Made by a program: the position numbers and the translations under genes. A stretch of 64,000 nt of DNA from Rhodospirillales bacterium (GTDB taxonomy: Bacteria > Pseudomonadota > Alphaproteobacteria > Rhodospirillales > Shumkoniaceae), in contig JACZKS010000025.1 of the NCBI GenBank assembly GCA_014859895.1, positions 49,771 through 113,770 of the forward strand, in the 5' to 3' direction. Every line of letters begins with the position of its first letter. The stretch's first letter is position 1. Shown here piece after piece: positions 44,349-52,857 of the stretch. Under the pieces are notes generated by a model that worked only from the letters and a program-made list of their open reading frames with translations, searched no databases and was not told where the DNA came from.

Positions 44349-45218
44349 ATGAAGCCGTTCGCCCGCTTTTCTCCCGGCGACGCCACCTCCTATGTTCAGG
44401 TAGCGCCCCTGGCTGTCATATTCGCGCTCTTCCTGGTCGTCCCCATCGCCACCATCATCGTCGTCAGCTTTTGGGACTACGACGAATTCCGCATCCTTCC
44501 CGACTTCATTTGGGACAACTACCTCTATCTGCTGACTTCCAAGGTCACGCTCGCCACCTACGTCAACACCGTGAAGTATGCCGCCCTGGTGTGGGCACTG
44601 ACCTTCTCGATCGGGTTCACGGTCGCCTATTTCCTGGCCTTCCACGTGCGAACCCAGACCTGGCAGATCGTCCTTTTCGTCCTGTGCACAATCCCGTTCT
44701 GGACCTCCAACATCATCCGCATGATCTCGTGGATTCCCTTTCTCGGGCGGAATGGCCTGCTCAACTCGACCCTGGTTCACCTGGGGGTCGTCGACGAGCC
44801 GCTGGAGTTCCTGCTGTTTTCCGACTTTGCGGTCGTGTTGGCCTTCGTTCACCTCTACACGCTGTTCATGGTGGTGCCGATCTTCAATTCCATGATGCGG
44901 ATCGACCGCTCGCTGATCGAGGCGGCCGTGGATGCCGGGGCATCGGGTTGGCAGGTCATTCGGAACGTCATCCTGCCGCTCACCAAGCCCGGTATCGGCA
45001 TCGGCTCGATCTTCGTGGTGACGCTGGTCATGGGCGACTTCATCACCGTGCGCCTGATGAGCGGCGGCCAGAGCTCATCGGTGGGCATCGCCATGTCCAA
45101 CGAGATCGCCCTGCTGCAATATCCGGCGGCGGCGGCCAACGCGGTGGTTCTCTTGATCGTCGTGCTGTTGATGGTCGCGGCCATGTTGCGCGTCGTCGAC
45201 GTCCGCAAGGAGCTCTAG
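44349..45218 (+). CDS. PotB-type ABC permease
   Basis: A 289-residue permease with six helices, ATG 44349. The cytoplasmic EAA loop is DRSLIEAAVDAGASGWQVIRNVILPLTKPGI, which contacts the ATPase. The N-terminal region FALFLVVPIATIIVVSFW and VVTLVMGDFITVRLMSGG are typical of PotB. It lies 68 bp after the binding protein and 2 bp before the second permease. Confidence 0.92.
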   Translation: MKPFARFSPGDATSYVQVAPLAVIFALFLVVPIATIIVVSFWDYDEFRILPDFIWDNYLYLLTSKVTLATYVNTVKYAALVWALTFSIGFTVAYFLAFHVRTQTWQIVLFVLCTIPFWTSNIIRMISWIPFLGRNGLLNSTLVHLGVVDEPLEFLLFSDFAVVLAFVHLYTLFMVVPIFNSMMRIDRSLIEAAVDAGASGWQVIRNVILPLTKPGIGIGSIFVVTLVMGDFITVRLMSGGQSSSVGIAMSNEIALLQYPAAAANAVVLLIVVLLMVAAMLRVVDVRKEL

Positions 45219-45220
45219 GG

Positions 45221-46063
45221 ATGGACAGGGAAGGGCGCTCCCCCGGCTTTTATATGCTCGCCGCCTTTTTCGTGCTGTTCCTGCTTTTCCTGTACGGGCC
45301 CATTTCGACCATCGTCATCCTGTCGTTTCAGGGCCCCGACGGCGGCCTCACCTTCCCGATGAACGGGGCCTCGACCCATTGGTTCGCCAATCTATTCGAG
45401 AGGCAGGCGGTCGGCGATTTCGGGGGTTCCTTCTCGCGCTCAATCCGCCTCGGCCTCGTCGTCATGGCGGTAACCCTGGTCGTGTCGGTATCGGCGGGCC
45501 TGGCCTTCCGTCGTCCGTTCAGGGGCTCGACCTTCCTGTTCTATCTGGCGATTGCCAGCCTCATCGTGCCGTCCATCCTGGTCAGCCTCGGCATCGGCCT
45601 CATGTTCAACATTCTGGAGTGGGAAACGAACTGGTACGGCTCGGCCCTCGGCGCCCACCTGACCTGGACGTTGCCGTTCGGCCTCCTGATCATGTTCGCC
45701 GTGTTCAATCGCTTCAACAAGGCCTACGAGGAAGCGGCCCGCGACCTTGGCGCCACGCCGGGACAGACCTTCCGCCATGTGGTGTTGCCGATCATCGCGC
45801 CGAGCCTGATCGGCGTGGCCTTGTTCGGTTTCACGTTGTCCTACGACGAGTTCGCGCGCAGCTTGATGACGTCGGGTTCGTTCAATACGCTGCCACTCGA
45901 GATTTATGGCATGACGACCAACGTCACGACGCCGGTTCTCTATGCGTTGGGAACGCTGACGACCGGTTTCTCGTTGATGGTGGTGTTGCTGTGCCTCGTG
46001 GCGTCATTGGTTCTGCAGCGACGTCGGCGGCGCCATGGATCCGACGCCGGTAGGGGAGTTTAG
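45221..46063 (+). CDS. PotC-type ABC permease
   Basis: A 280-residue partner permease with six helices, ATG 45221. Its EAA loop is NKAYEEAARDLGATPGQTFRHVVLPIIAPSLIG. Family markers are LLFLYGPISTIVILSFQ near the N-terminus and FTLSYDEFARSLMTSG after the loop. It completes a PotABCD-like importer. The GNAT gene that follows starts 8 bp after the stop and may be co-transcribed. Confidence 0.92.
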   Translation: MDREGRSPGFYMLAAFFVLFLLFLYGPISTIVILSFQGPDGGLTFPMNGASTHWFANLFERQAVGDFGGSFSRSIRLGLVVMAVTLVVSVSAGLAFRRPFRGSTFLFYLAIASLIVPSILVSLGIGLMFNILEWETNWYGSALGAHLTWTLPFGLLIMFAVFNRFNKAYEEAARDLGATPGQTFRHVVLPIIAPSLIGVALFGFTLSYDEFARSLMTSGSFNTLPLEIYGMTTNVTTPVLYALGTLTTGFSLMVVLLCLVASLVLQRRRRRHGSDAGRGV

Positions 46064-46071
46064 GAACGGAA

Positions 46072-46926
46072 GTGACCGTGACGGTGACCGATTTCGCCAT
46101 TCGCACGATGTCCCCCACAGATCTCGCGCTGGCCATCGAGTGGGCTGCGGGCGAGGGATGGAACCCTGGCCTCGACGATGCCGAGGCATTCCTGGCCGCC
46201 GATCCCGAGGGTTTCCTGATCGGCGAATTGGGCGGCGAGCCGGCCGGCTGCATCTCGGTGGTCGCCTATGGACAAGCGTTCGGGTTCCTGGGTTTTTACA
46301 TCATGCGGCCGGAGTTTCGCGGGCGCGGCTACGGGATGAAGATGTGGCAGGCCGGCATGAAGCGGTTGGCCGGGCGGAATGTCGGATTGGACGGTGTGGT
46401 GGCCCAGCAGGCCAACTATCGGCGCTCCGGCTTCCAATACGCCTACCCCAACGTTCGTTTCCAAGGGGCAGGGGGAGGGGGAGATTCGATGCCGGAGGGG
46501 GTTCTTGATCTGGCCGACGTTCCCTTCGAGCACGTTTCGGCCTATGACGCGCGGCTTTTCCGGGCCCCCCGCGAAGCCTTTCTGAGGACATGGATAAAGC
46601 GGCCGGGAGGCCGGACCCTGGGGGTCGTCGAAGGGAAGCTGCTGCGCGGCTATGGCGTCATCCGGCCGTGCCGGGTCGGCCACAAGGTCGGGCCGCTGTT
46701 CGCCGATACCCCGGAGATCGCCGAACGCCTGTTCGCCGCCTTGTCTGCCTCGGTTCCCGGTGATCCCATTTTTCTCGACGTCCCCCAGCCCAACATCGCG
46801 GCCGTCGCCCTTGCCGAGCGCCACGGCATGGCCCCGGTCTTCGAAACCGCCCGCATGTATACCGGCGGCGACCCCGGGTTACCGCTCGATCGCGTCTACG
46901 GCATTACCACCTTTGAATTGGGCTGA
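46072..46926 (+). CDS. GNAT-family acetyltransferase
   Basis: A 284-residue protein from GTG 46072. The N-terminal GNAT domain holds the acetyl-CoA loop FYIMRPEFRGRGYGMKMWQAGM. A C-terminal half (residues about 150-284, with GVVEGKLLRGYGVIRPCR and IFLDVPQPNIAAVALAERHGM) looks like the second domain of a bidomain YitH/HSE-type GNAT. It is 8 bp downstream of the PotC-type gene, which hints at acetylation of the imported amine, for example polyamine acetylation. That is inference from position only. Confidence 0.82.
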   Translation: MTVTVTDFAIRTMSPTDLALAIEWAAGEGWNPGLDDAEAFLAADPEGFLIGELGGEPAGCISVVAYGQAFGFLGFYIMRPEFRGRGYGMKMWQAGMKRLAGRNVGLDGVVAQQANYRRSGFQYAYPNVRFQGAGGGGDSMPEGVLDLADVPFEHVSAYDARLFRAPREAFLRTWIKRPGGRTLGVVEGKLLRGYGVIRPCRVGHKVGPLFADTPEIAERLFAALSASVPGDPIFLDVPQPNIAAVALAERHGMAPVFETARMYTGGDPGLPLDRVYGITTFELG

Positions 46927-46940
46927 GCGAAGAGCCTTTC

Positions 46941-46954
46941 ATAACATAGGTAAA
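46941..46954 (+). promoter_or_regulatory. Fnr-like palindrome, site A
   Basis: ATAAC-ATAG-GTAAA. It resembles the TTAAC-N4-GTTAA palindromes at 48581, 48961, 49867 and 60224. It precedes the small-protein operon starting at 46988. This is the weakest of the five sites, and it lies very close to the gene. Confidence 0.35.
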
Positions 46955-46987
46955 TGCATGGCGCCCTCTCCCAGGGATAATGGCCGC

Positions 46988-47200
46988 ATGCAGATAACCA
47001 GTGCCGACGAATACCGACACGCCCTTGAGCGGATCAATCAATTGCGGGCGAGCGGCAAAATTGCGGAGAAGAACACCGAAATGGCTGACCTGCAGGCGGC
47101 CGTTTCGGACTATGAAGCGCAGTTGGAGCGGTCTGACACCAACAAGGGCAAGCCCCGGTCGGACCCAAGCCGCCAGTTCGACACCAAGCGAAAACCATGA
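46988..47200 (+). CDS. Small charged hypothetical protein
   Basis: About 70 residues (MQITSADEYRHALERINQL onward), helical and charged, with no membrane segment. ATG 46958 would add ten residues. The N-terminal pattern recalls the small-protein family seen before HigA-type antitoxins, but no toxin or HTH is present here. Its stop overlaps the start of the proline-rich gene by ATGA, so the two are co-translated. Function unknown. Confidence 0.6.
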   Translation: MQITSADEYRHALERINQLRASGKIAEKNTEMADLQAAVSDYEAQLERSDTNKGKPRSDPSRQFDTKRKP

Positions 47201-47556
47201 GGGCCGCATCAAGCCAGTGGGAAGAGCGGCGGCTAGGCCCGGAAAACCCCGAGCAAACACCTGCCATACCCACGCCTCAGCCCGAGCCGGAAACGCCGCC
47301 GGAATACCCTCCGGAACTGCCGCCGGATCGGCCCCCGGAAATCCCGCCGGAAGGGCCGCCGCACGGACCGCCGGAGGTGCCGCCGGATCCCGACGACAGG
47401 CCAATCGAACTGCCTCCGCGGGAAGATCCGATTCCCGTCCCCGGACCGTCGCCCGACCGGCCGATCGAACTGCCCCCGCCTCATGACCCCGATCCGCCCC
47501 ACCCGTTGGCGGCCATTGCGAGGGGAGCCCAGCAGGGTACCGAAAAGGAGTGGTGA
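47197..47556 (+). CDS. Proline-rich hypothetical protein
   Basis: A 119-residue protein, over a third proline, with stretches such as PPEYPPELPPDRPPEIPPEG and two copies of RPIELPP. It has no cysteine, signal peptide or hydrophobic segment. Such extended polyproline sequences act as spacers or binding tails. It is coupled to its upstream gene by a 4-bp overlap and followed 2 bp later by a tiny membrane protein. Because it is low complexity, a false gene is possible, but the tight spacing argues for a real three-gene unit. Confidence 0.55.
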   Translation: MRAASSQWEERRLGPENPEQTPAIPTPQPEPETPPEYPPELPPDRPPEIPPEGPPHGPPEVPPDPDDRPIELPPREDPIPVPGPSPDRPIELPPPHDPDPPHPLAAIARGAQQGTEKEW

Positions 47557-47558
47557 CG

Positions 47559-47687
47559 ATGGTTGTCAGGAAGGTGCCCGAAGAGGCACGCAGCGGCCAA
47601 AAGCTCAGGCGGGACCGCTATCTTCTGCCGGGTCTGTTGATCGTGGCTTTTTTCGCGCTTCTGGTGACTGCGCTGGTTGTCTACTAG
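47559..47687 (+). CDS. Tiny single-helix membrane protein
   Basis: A 42-residue protein, ATG 47559 after AAAAGGAGTGG. A basic N-terminus (GQKLRRDRYLLPG) leads into one membrane helix, LLIVAFFALLVTALVVY, at the very C-terminus. It starts 2 bp after the proline-rich gene. No family is recognised. The positive-inside rule would put its N-terminus in the cytoplasm. Confidence 0.6.
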   Translation: MVVRKVPEEARSGQKLRRDRYLLPGLLIVAFFALLVTALVVY

Positions 47688-47699
47688 GGTGGAGCCGCC

Positions 47700-48488
47700 T
47701 CACCAGTGCCCCACCGTCGCGCCCGTTTTTTCAAGCACTTCCTGCCAATAGGCCGGACGGCCGTAGTAGTCGTAAAGAACGCCTTCGTCCTCGCGGTTGA
47801 TGGGGCGCGAGGGATCGTAGGAGGGACTGTTACGGACCCCTTCGCGACTGATGTCGACGGTGACCTTTTGTGCCGCCCAGCTCACGGCGTCGAACCATTC
47901 TGGCGAGACGAGAACCTTCTTGCCGGGTAGCCAGTTGCGGGTGTCGACGACGACGTAGCGAATGACCCATCCCTCATCATCCAGGATGAAATCCTCGACG
48001 TGGCCGATTTCGCCGTCGGTTGCCTTTACGTGATAGCCCTCGACCTCCTTGCCGCTTCGCAGATGGGGATCTCGGGGGGCGCCGTCGACGGGGCTGGGTT
48101 CGGGTGGATGAGCCAGGGCGTCGGTCAGCGGAAATGGCGCCGCAGCGTCGGCCCCCGCGTAAGCCAGCCAGTAGGGATCCCAAGCGTAATGATGATGGAG
48201 GTCGATTTCATGCTGTCGGGAAACCGGCTGATCTTCGCTGAGGTCGGGGCCATTCTCGACCTGCCGGCGGGTCAGCGCGACCGGAAGAGACCGACGGTCC
48301 CATTCCGGACGTTCGAGCACGGAGGGGACGATCAGCACCTTGCGCCCCGGCAACCATTTTCCGGTATCGGCAGCCATGTAGCGAACGACCCAGGCTTGGT
48401 CGTCGAACAGAAAGTCCCTTACCGTTCCGACAGGGCCGTCGGTCGCCTGAATTCCATATCCGATGAGGCTGTCGAGACTGCGCAACAT
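47700..48488 (-). CDS. PRC-barrel protein, two domains
   Basis: A 262-residue protein with two PRC-barrel domains. Residues about 1-75 start MLRSLDSLIGYGIQATDGPVG and contain VRYMAADTGKWLPGRKVLI. Residues about 145-225 contain GYHVKATDGEIGHVEDFILDDEGWVIRYVVVDTRNWLPGKKVLV. The two are joined by a His/Pro-rich linker (EIDLHHHYAWDPYWLAY). ATG 48488 follows AGGAGAAAGG. Two-domain PRC-barrel proteins of this kind are common in stress loci of alphaproteobacteria, with unknown biochemical role. An Fnr-like site lies about 95 bp upstream. Confidence 0.88.
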   Translation of the reverse strand: MLRSLDSLIGYGIQATDGPVGTVRDFLFDDQAWVVRYMAADTGKWLPGRKVLIVPSVLERPEWDRRSLPVALTRRQVENGPDLSEDQPVSRQHEIDLHHHYAWDPYWLAYAGADAAAPFPLTDALAHPPEPSPVDGAPRDPHLRSGKEVEGYHVKATDGEIGHVEDFILDDEGWVIRYVVVDTRNWLPGKKVLVSPEWFDAVSWAAQKVTVDISREGVRNSPSYDPSRPINREDEGVLYDYYGRPAYWQEVLEKTGATVGHW

Positions 48489-48580
48489 GGCCTTTCTCCT
48501 GCCTGTGACGGCGGTGCCGGCCTGTACCGGCCGATACCGCCAGTACCTCGAAAGGATACGCGCGCTAACAATCGCACGCA

Positions 48581-48594
48581 TTCACCTAGGTTAA
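48581..48594 (-). promoter_or_regulatory. Fnr-like palindrome, site B
   Basis: TTCAC-CTAG-GTTAA; on the minus strand it reads TTAAC-CTAG-GTGAA. It is centred about 100 bp before the PRC-barrel start at 48488, a fitting place for an activator site about 40 bp ahead of a transcription start. Confidence 0.55.
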
Positions 48595-48632
48595 ATCTCT
48601 TTGGGACGGCACTGTCTTCTGCGACGGCAGGG

Positions 48633-48869
48633 TCAGGCCTGCTTCTGATCGACAATGGCGTTGAGGCTGATGACGATTCCCTCGATAAGCCGCGCTGCCT
48701 TCTCGCGGGAAACGTCGTTCGGATCGACCGGTTTGGAATTCAAGTGTGTCTCTATGGCGTCCTCGAGAATCTCCTGAATTCTGTCCCTGTCGATAACCTT
48801 TTCCTCAACGAGAGTGAGCAGGATGGCTTCGCAGATGGTCAGGGCCGCCGATGCGGCTGCATCGTTCAT
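48633..48869 (-). CDS. Small hypothetical helical protein
   Basis: 78 residues (MNDAAASAALTICEAILL at the start; VIDRDRIQEILEDAIETHL in the middle), all helical, no signal peptide. No family recognised. It is leftward and independent of the PRC-barrel gene; the divergent gap to the Crp/Fnr gene holds an Fnr-like site at 48961. Confidence 0.65.
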   Translation of the reverse strand: MNDAAASAALTICEAILLTLVEEKVIDRDRIQEILEDAIETHLNSKPVDPNDVSREKAARLIEGIVISLNAIVDQKQA

Positions 48870-48960
48870 GGACGTACGCACACTCCTCGGCTCTGCGCTC
48901 GCGACAGCACAGTTTGTTCACAGTCTCCGATGACGGTGGACCCGTTACAGCGGCCCGGCA

Positions 48961-48974
48961 TTAAACTATGTTAA
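48961..48974 (+). promoter_or_regulatory. Fnr-like palindrome, site C (autoregulation candidate)
   Basis: TTAAA-CTAT-GTTAA, 74 bp before the Crp/Fnr gene. It is also in the divergent region to the small gene at 48869. Presence in front of the regulator's own gene suggests autoregulation. Confidence 0.55.
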
Positions 48975-49047
48975 CGATCCGGGAGGGGAGCCACGGCCGC
49001 CATCGCAGCCACGACCCCCAAACAGGCTACCAACAGCGGAGAACGGC

Positions 49048-49836
49048 ATGCGGCGAAACCGCGCGGCGGCTTTCCCCATCGGCGATCATGTCTTGCGGAA
49101 GCTGGGGATTTTCGTCCATCTCGACGCGACCCATCTGGCGGAGCTTGATCGTCTTCTTTCGGAAACGATGTCGGTCGACAGCTTGCACGACATCGTCACC
49201 GAAGGGGAGTCCTGCAAGCATCTGTTCCTGCTCACGCGGGGGTGGGCGGTGCGATACAAGCTGCTGTCGGACGGTCGACGGCAAATCCTCGGTTTCATCA
49301 TTCCCGGTGACTTTTTCGGTTTGCGGGCCACCTTATTCGACGTCGCCGACGATACCGTCCAGAGTCTCACCGACTGCACGGTATGTCGGATCCCCGGGGA
49401 AGACTTTGTGGCGGTTCTTCGGGATCACCCCCGCCTGGGCATGGCCATCGTATGGTCGATCGTGCGCGAATACTCGGTGTTGGCCGAGCACTTGGTCAGC
49501 TTGGGGCGGCGATCCGCCCTCGAGCGGACAGCACACCTGCTGATGGAGCTTCTCAACCGGCTTCAACTGGTCCGGTTGGCGGGCGAAAGAGATTTCGAAC
49601 TGCCCTTGACCCAGGAGATACTGGCCGACGCGCTCGGCCTCAGCATCGTCCACGTCAACCGGACATTGCGACGGCTTCGCCAGCAGGGGTTGATCCGCCT
49701 CGACCCGCAGTCGCGCTGGATCATCATCGACAGGCCCGACGATCTTGCCGAGATCGCCGACTTCAGCCCCCTTTATCTGGATCAGGGCACCCCGCCGGCC
49801 GACAGCCTGCTCAAGGCCATCAGGTCGCAGCACTGA
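49048..49836 (+). CDS. Crp/Fnr-family transcription regulator
   Basis: A 262-residue regulator. Residues about 15-125 are a cyclic-nucleotide-type sensor barrel (SCKHLFLLTRGWAVRYKLLSDGRRQILGFIIPGDFFGL). A long dimer helix and a winged helix follow, with the recognition part LPLTQEILADALGLSIVHVNRTLRRLRQQGLI. The N-terminal cysteine cluster of oxygen-sensing Fnr is missing, so it is not a 4Fe-4S Fnr; it resembles the orphan Crp/Fnr group of alphaproteobacteria. I propose it binds the TTAAC-N4-GTTAA sites listed here, one of which lies 74 bp upstream of this gene. Confidence 0.88.
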   Translation: MRRNRAAAFPIGDHVLRKLGIFVHLDATHLAELDRLLSETMSVDSLHDIVTEGESCKHLFLLTRGWAVRYKLLSDGRRQILGFIIPGDFFGLRATLFDVADDTVQSLTDCTVCRIPGEDFVAVLRDHPRLGMAIVWSIVREYSVLAEHLVSLGRRSALERTAHLLMELLNRLQLVRLAGERDFELPLTQEILADALGLSIVHVNRTLRRLRQQGLIRLDPQSRWIIIDRPDDLAEIADFSPLYLDQGTPPADSLLKAIRSQH

Positions 49837-49866
49837 CGGTGCCGTAGATCGCTCCGTGGCTGGGCC

Positions 49867-49880
49867 TTAACCCAGTTTAA
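49867..49880 (+). promoter_or_regulatory. Fnr-like palindrome, site D
   Basis: TTAAC-CCAG-TTTAA, about 130 bp before the hypothetical gene at 50011. It follows the Crp/Fnr gene itself by 31 bp. Confidence 0.5.
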
Positions 49881-50010
49881 TTTGCGGGGGGGGCCGGAGG
49901 CGTAGATTGCCAACTGAGAGGGACGCTGGAAATGGTCGGGATCCCAAGGACGGTGGGGGGCGTTGTCATGAGCGACGCACGTCCGGGGCCCGGCGGAAGG
50001 AGGCCGATAC

Positions 50011-50310
50011 ATGAAGCTCAATGCCGAGCAGGTCGCCCAGGTTTTTGACCAGACGGGTGCAGATCCCGTTCCCGAAGACCACCAGGCAATTACCGAACTG
50101 CGCAGCATCTTTGGCGACCACACATTCTACGTGGCCCCGGACGGATTGTGCGTGTGGGAACCTATGGGCCATTCGGATACCGGCGGCCGGGTGGCGGAAG
50201 CCATGGTCGTGGCATCGTGGGCCGACGAGGAGAAGACGGAACTTCAGCCTCATGACCCTAAACCGACCGCGATCATGGTGAAACTGGATGAAAGGGCAGG
50301 CGCCGACTGA
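50011..50310 (+). CDS. Conserved-looking hypothetical protein
   Basis: A 99-residue soluble protein after a GGAAGGAGG site. It has an N-terminal helix MKLNAEQVAQVFDQTGADPVPEDH, then beta-rich DHTFYVAPDGLCVWEP and VVASWADEEKTELQPHDPKP. I recognise no named family. With an Fnr-like site ahead of it and the bd oxidase genes beside it, it may belong to the same response. Confidence 0.65.
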   Translation: MKLNAEQVAQVFDQTGADPVPEDHQAITELRSIFGDHTFYVAPDGLCVWEPMGHSDTGGRVAEAMVVASWADEEKTELQPHDPKPTAIMVKLDERAGAD

Positions 50311-50318
50311 GGGCCGCC

Positions 50319-50456
50319 CTAGGGTGCGCCGATTGCCAGGCGCAACAGCCAGGCAACGGTGCCCAGTACGCCGACGCCGCCGAGCCACAATCCGGCGAAC
50401 CACAAAAGCCGTTTGACGGTATGGCGGCCCGGACGCTTGTCAGTGGTAACCGTCAT
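50319..50456 (-). CDS. DUF2474-type tiny membrane subunit of bd oxidase
   Basis: A 45-residue protein (MTVTTDKRPGRHTVKRLLWF, then GLWLGGVGVLGTVAWLLRLAIG) with one membrane helix. It overlaps the end of cydB by 17 bp. DUF2474 proteins accompany CIO-type bd oxidases and are thought to play the part that CydX plays in E. coli: stabilising the CydAB haem pair. Confidence 0.85.
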   Translation of the reverse strand: MTVTTDKRPGRHTVKRLLWFAGLWLGGVGVLGTVAWLLRLAIGAP

Positions 50457-51444
50457 CCGACTTCACCTTGCCGCGGAAGACCCAGTACGCATACCCCGTG
50501 TAGCCCAGAATGATCGGCAGCAGGACGAGCGTGCCGACCAGCAGGAACGCTAGGCTGGCGTCCGGCGCGGCGGCATCCCAGATGCTGACCGAGTACGGAA
50601 TAATGTTCGGAAACAGGCTGATGCCGAGCCCGAGATAGGACAGCAGAAAGAGCGCAAGCGCCAGTAGGAAGGGTTGGGCCTGTCGTCGTTTCGCGACGGC
50701 GCGCGTCAGCAGAACGACGGCGAGCGCCACCAGTAGGGGCACGGGGGACAGGTAGAGCAGGTTCGGCCACGAAAACCAGCGCTCGGCTATGTTTTCATGA
50801 AGCAGCGGGGTCCATACGCTGACGAAGACGATGGCGGCGACCACGGCGACGGTCAGCGGCATGACCAGATCGTAGGCCCGTTCCTGGAGGTCGTCTTCCG
50901 TCTTCATCACCAGCCAGGTGGCGCCGAGCAACGCGTAGCCCGCAACGAGCGCGGCGCCGGTGAAGACGCTGAACGGCGTCAACCAATCGAACCAGCCGCC
51001 GGCATAGCCGCGCCCCTCGATGGCCACACCCTGGATGAAGGCGCCGAGCACGATGCCCTGGCAGAACGTCGCCAGGGCCGAGCCGGCGGCGAAGGAAATG
51101 GTCCACGCCTGCTTGTGGCGCGGGTCCTTGAAGCGGAATTCAAAGGCGACGCCGCGGAAGACAAGGGCCAACAGCATGACGATCAGCGGCGCGTAAAAGG
51201 CGGTAAGCAGGACCGAATAGGCGAGTGGGAAGACGGCGAACAACCCGCCGCCGCCCAGTACGAGCCAGGTCTCGTTGCCGTCCCAAACCGGCGCCACGGA
51301 ATTCATCATGGTGTCTCGGTGACCGTCGCTCCTGATGGCGGGAAACAGGATGCCGATGCCAAGGTCGAAGCCGTCCATGATCACGTACATGAGGACGGCA
51401 AATCCGATCAGCAGTCCCCAGACCAGAGGCAAGTCGACGGTCAT
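50440..51444 (-). CDS. cydB: Cytochrome bd-type oxidase subunit II
   Basis: A 334-residue membrane protein with about eight to nine helices. CydB features are VLMYVIMDGFDLGIGILFP and the conserved NSVAPVWDGNETWLVLGGGGLFAVFPLAYS region, plus PFSVFTGAALVAGYALLGATWLV. Its ATG overlaps the CydA stop by ATGA. Together with CydA it forms a quinol oxidase that reduces O2 to water. The subunit I form here points to the CIO (cyanide-insensitive, CioB) branch. Confidence 0.95.
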   Translation of the reverse strand: MTVDLPLVWGLLIGFAVLMYVIMDGFDLGIGILFPAIRSDGHRDTMMNSVAPVWDGNETWLVLGGGGLFAVFPLAYSVLLTAFYAPLIVMLLALVFRGVAFEFRFKDPRHKQAWTISFAAGSALATFCQGIVLGAFIQGVAIEGRGYAGGWFDWLTPFSVFTGAALVAGYALLGATWLVMKTEDDLQERAYDLVMPLTVAVVAAIVFVSVWTPLLHENIAERWFSWPNLLYLSPVPLLVALAVVLLTRAVAKRRQAQPFLLALALFLLSYLGLGISLFPNIIPYSVSIWDAAAPDASLAFLLVGTLVLLPIILGYTGYAYWVFRGKVKSDDGYH

Positions 51445-52829
51445 CTCGGCGCCTCCAGGGACGGCCCCGGCGTTATGCCGGCGGCGCGCTCGGGGGTGCG
51501 AGGTGATGTTTCCGCGTCGCCGTTTCCGGCCGGCCGGTGCATCAGCTGCAAGAGGTAATAAACGCCTGCGCCGAACACCACGAAATAGACGATAGCGAAA
51601 AGGGCGAGCGAACTGGCGACGGCCGGCGCCGCCACCGGCGAGACGCCTTCCGCCGTGCGCATCATTCCATAGACGACCCACGGCTGGCGTCCGACCTCGG
51701 TGGTGATCCACCCGGCGAGAACGGCGACAAGGCCGCTGGGGCCCATGACGATCGCAAATCGAAGGAACCATTGGGCGTCGTACAGGCGTCCCTGCCAGCG
51801 AAGGACAAGGCTGGCGAGCCCGAGCCCGATCATCGCCAAGCCAAGGCCCACCATCACGCGGAAAGACCAGAAGACGATGGCCGAATTGGGCCGGTCTTCC
51901 GGCGCCCAATCGAGAAGGCCCGGCACCTCGCCGTTCCAGTCATGGGTCAGGATAAGGCTGCCGAGGCGGGGGATGGACAGCGCAAAGCGGGTTTCCTCGC
52001 GCTCCATGTCCGGAATGCCGAAAAGCAGTAAGGGGGCGCCCCGCTGCCTCTCCCAATGGCCCTCCATGGCGGCGATCTTGGCTGGCTGGTGCTCAAGCGT
52101 GTTCAGCCCGTGCAGGTCTCCGGCCGCCAGCTGGAGCGGCGCCACCAGGGCCGCCATCCACATGGCCATCGAGACCATCACCCGGGCCGCGGCATCGGAT
52201 GAGGTGCGCAGCAGATGCCAGGCGCCGACGGCCCCCACGATAAGCGCCGTCGTCAGATACGCCGCCAGCACCATGTGGACGAAACGGAAAGGGAAGGAGG
52301 GGTTGAAGATCACCGCCCACCAGTCGTCCGGCGTGAACTGGTTGCCGTCGAAACCGGTGCCTGCCGGCGTCTGCATCCAGCTGTTGGCGGCAAGGATCCA
52401 GAAAGCCGAAAACAGCGTACCGGCGGCGACCATCAGCGTGGCGAAGAAGTGAAGGCCACGGCCGACCCGTTTCATGCCGAACAGCATCACCCCCAGAAAT
52501 CCGGCCTCGAGGAAGAAGGCACTGAGCACTTCATAGCCCAGGAGCGGGCCGATTACCGGGCCGGCGGCATCCGAGAATGGACCCCAGTTCGTGCCGAACT
52601 GGTAGCTCATCACGATGCCGGAAACGACGCCCATGCCGAAGGTGATGGCGAAGATTTTCGACCAGTAGCGATAGAGCTGGACGTAGACGTCGTTGCCGCG
52701 CCACAGCCAAAGGCCTTCAAGGACGGCCAGATAGCTTGCCAGCCCGATGGTAAAGGCGGGAAAGATGATATGGAAGGAAACGGTAAAGGCGAACTGGATT
52801 CGCGCCAGGATTAACGCGTCGAATTCCAT
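51441..52829 (-). CDS. cydA: Cytochrome bd-type oxidase subunit I, CIO type
   Basis: A 462-residue subunit I, ATG 52829. It has DALILARIQFAFTVSFHIIFPAFTIG with an axial His, SGIVMSYQFGTNWGPFS, the haem b595/d helices, and GRQPWVVYGMMRTAEGVSP near the end. It lacks a long insertion in the quinol loop, so it is the short Q-loop type (CioA). These enzymes keep respiring under low O2, cyanide or nitric oxide. The gene is 28 bp from the DUF2892-type gene upstream, which has a GGAAC-N16-GGTT promoter-like motif. Confidence 0.95.
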   Translation of the reverse strand: MEFDALILARIQFAFTVSFHIIFPAFTIGLASYLAVLEGLWLWRGNDVYVQLYRYWSKIFAITFGMGVVSGIVMSYQFGTNWGPFSDAAGPVIGPLLGYEVLSAFFLEAGFLGVMLFGMKRVGRGLHFFATLMVAAGTLFSAFWILAANSWMQTPAGTGFDGNQFTPDDWWAVIFNPSFPFRFVHMVLAAYLTTALIVGAVGAWHLLRTSSDAAARVMVSMAMWMAALVAPLQLAAGDLHGLNTLEHQPAKIAAMEGHWERQRGAPLLLFGIPDMEREETRFALSIPRLGSLILTHDWNGEVPGLLDWAPEDRPNSAIVFWSFRVMVGLGLAMIGLGLASLVLRWQGRLYDAQWFLRFAIVMGPSGLVAVLAGWITTEVGRQPWVVYGMMRTAEGVSPVAAPAVASSLALFAIVYFVVFGAGVYYLLQLMHRPAGNGDAETSPRTPERAAGITPGPSLEAPR

Positions 52830-52857
52830 GCTTGCGTTCCTTCGCCGTTGAGCTCCG

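Noticed and set aside
47197..47556. Proline-rich protein as a third RiPP precursor
   Set aside because: No Cys, few Ser/Thr, no DEELS motif, and far from the YcaO locus.
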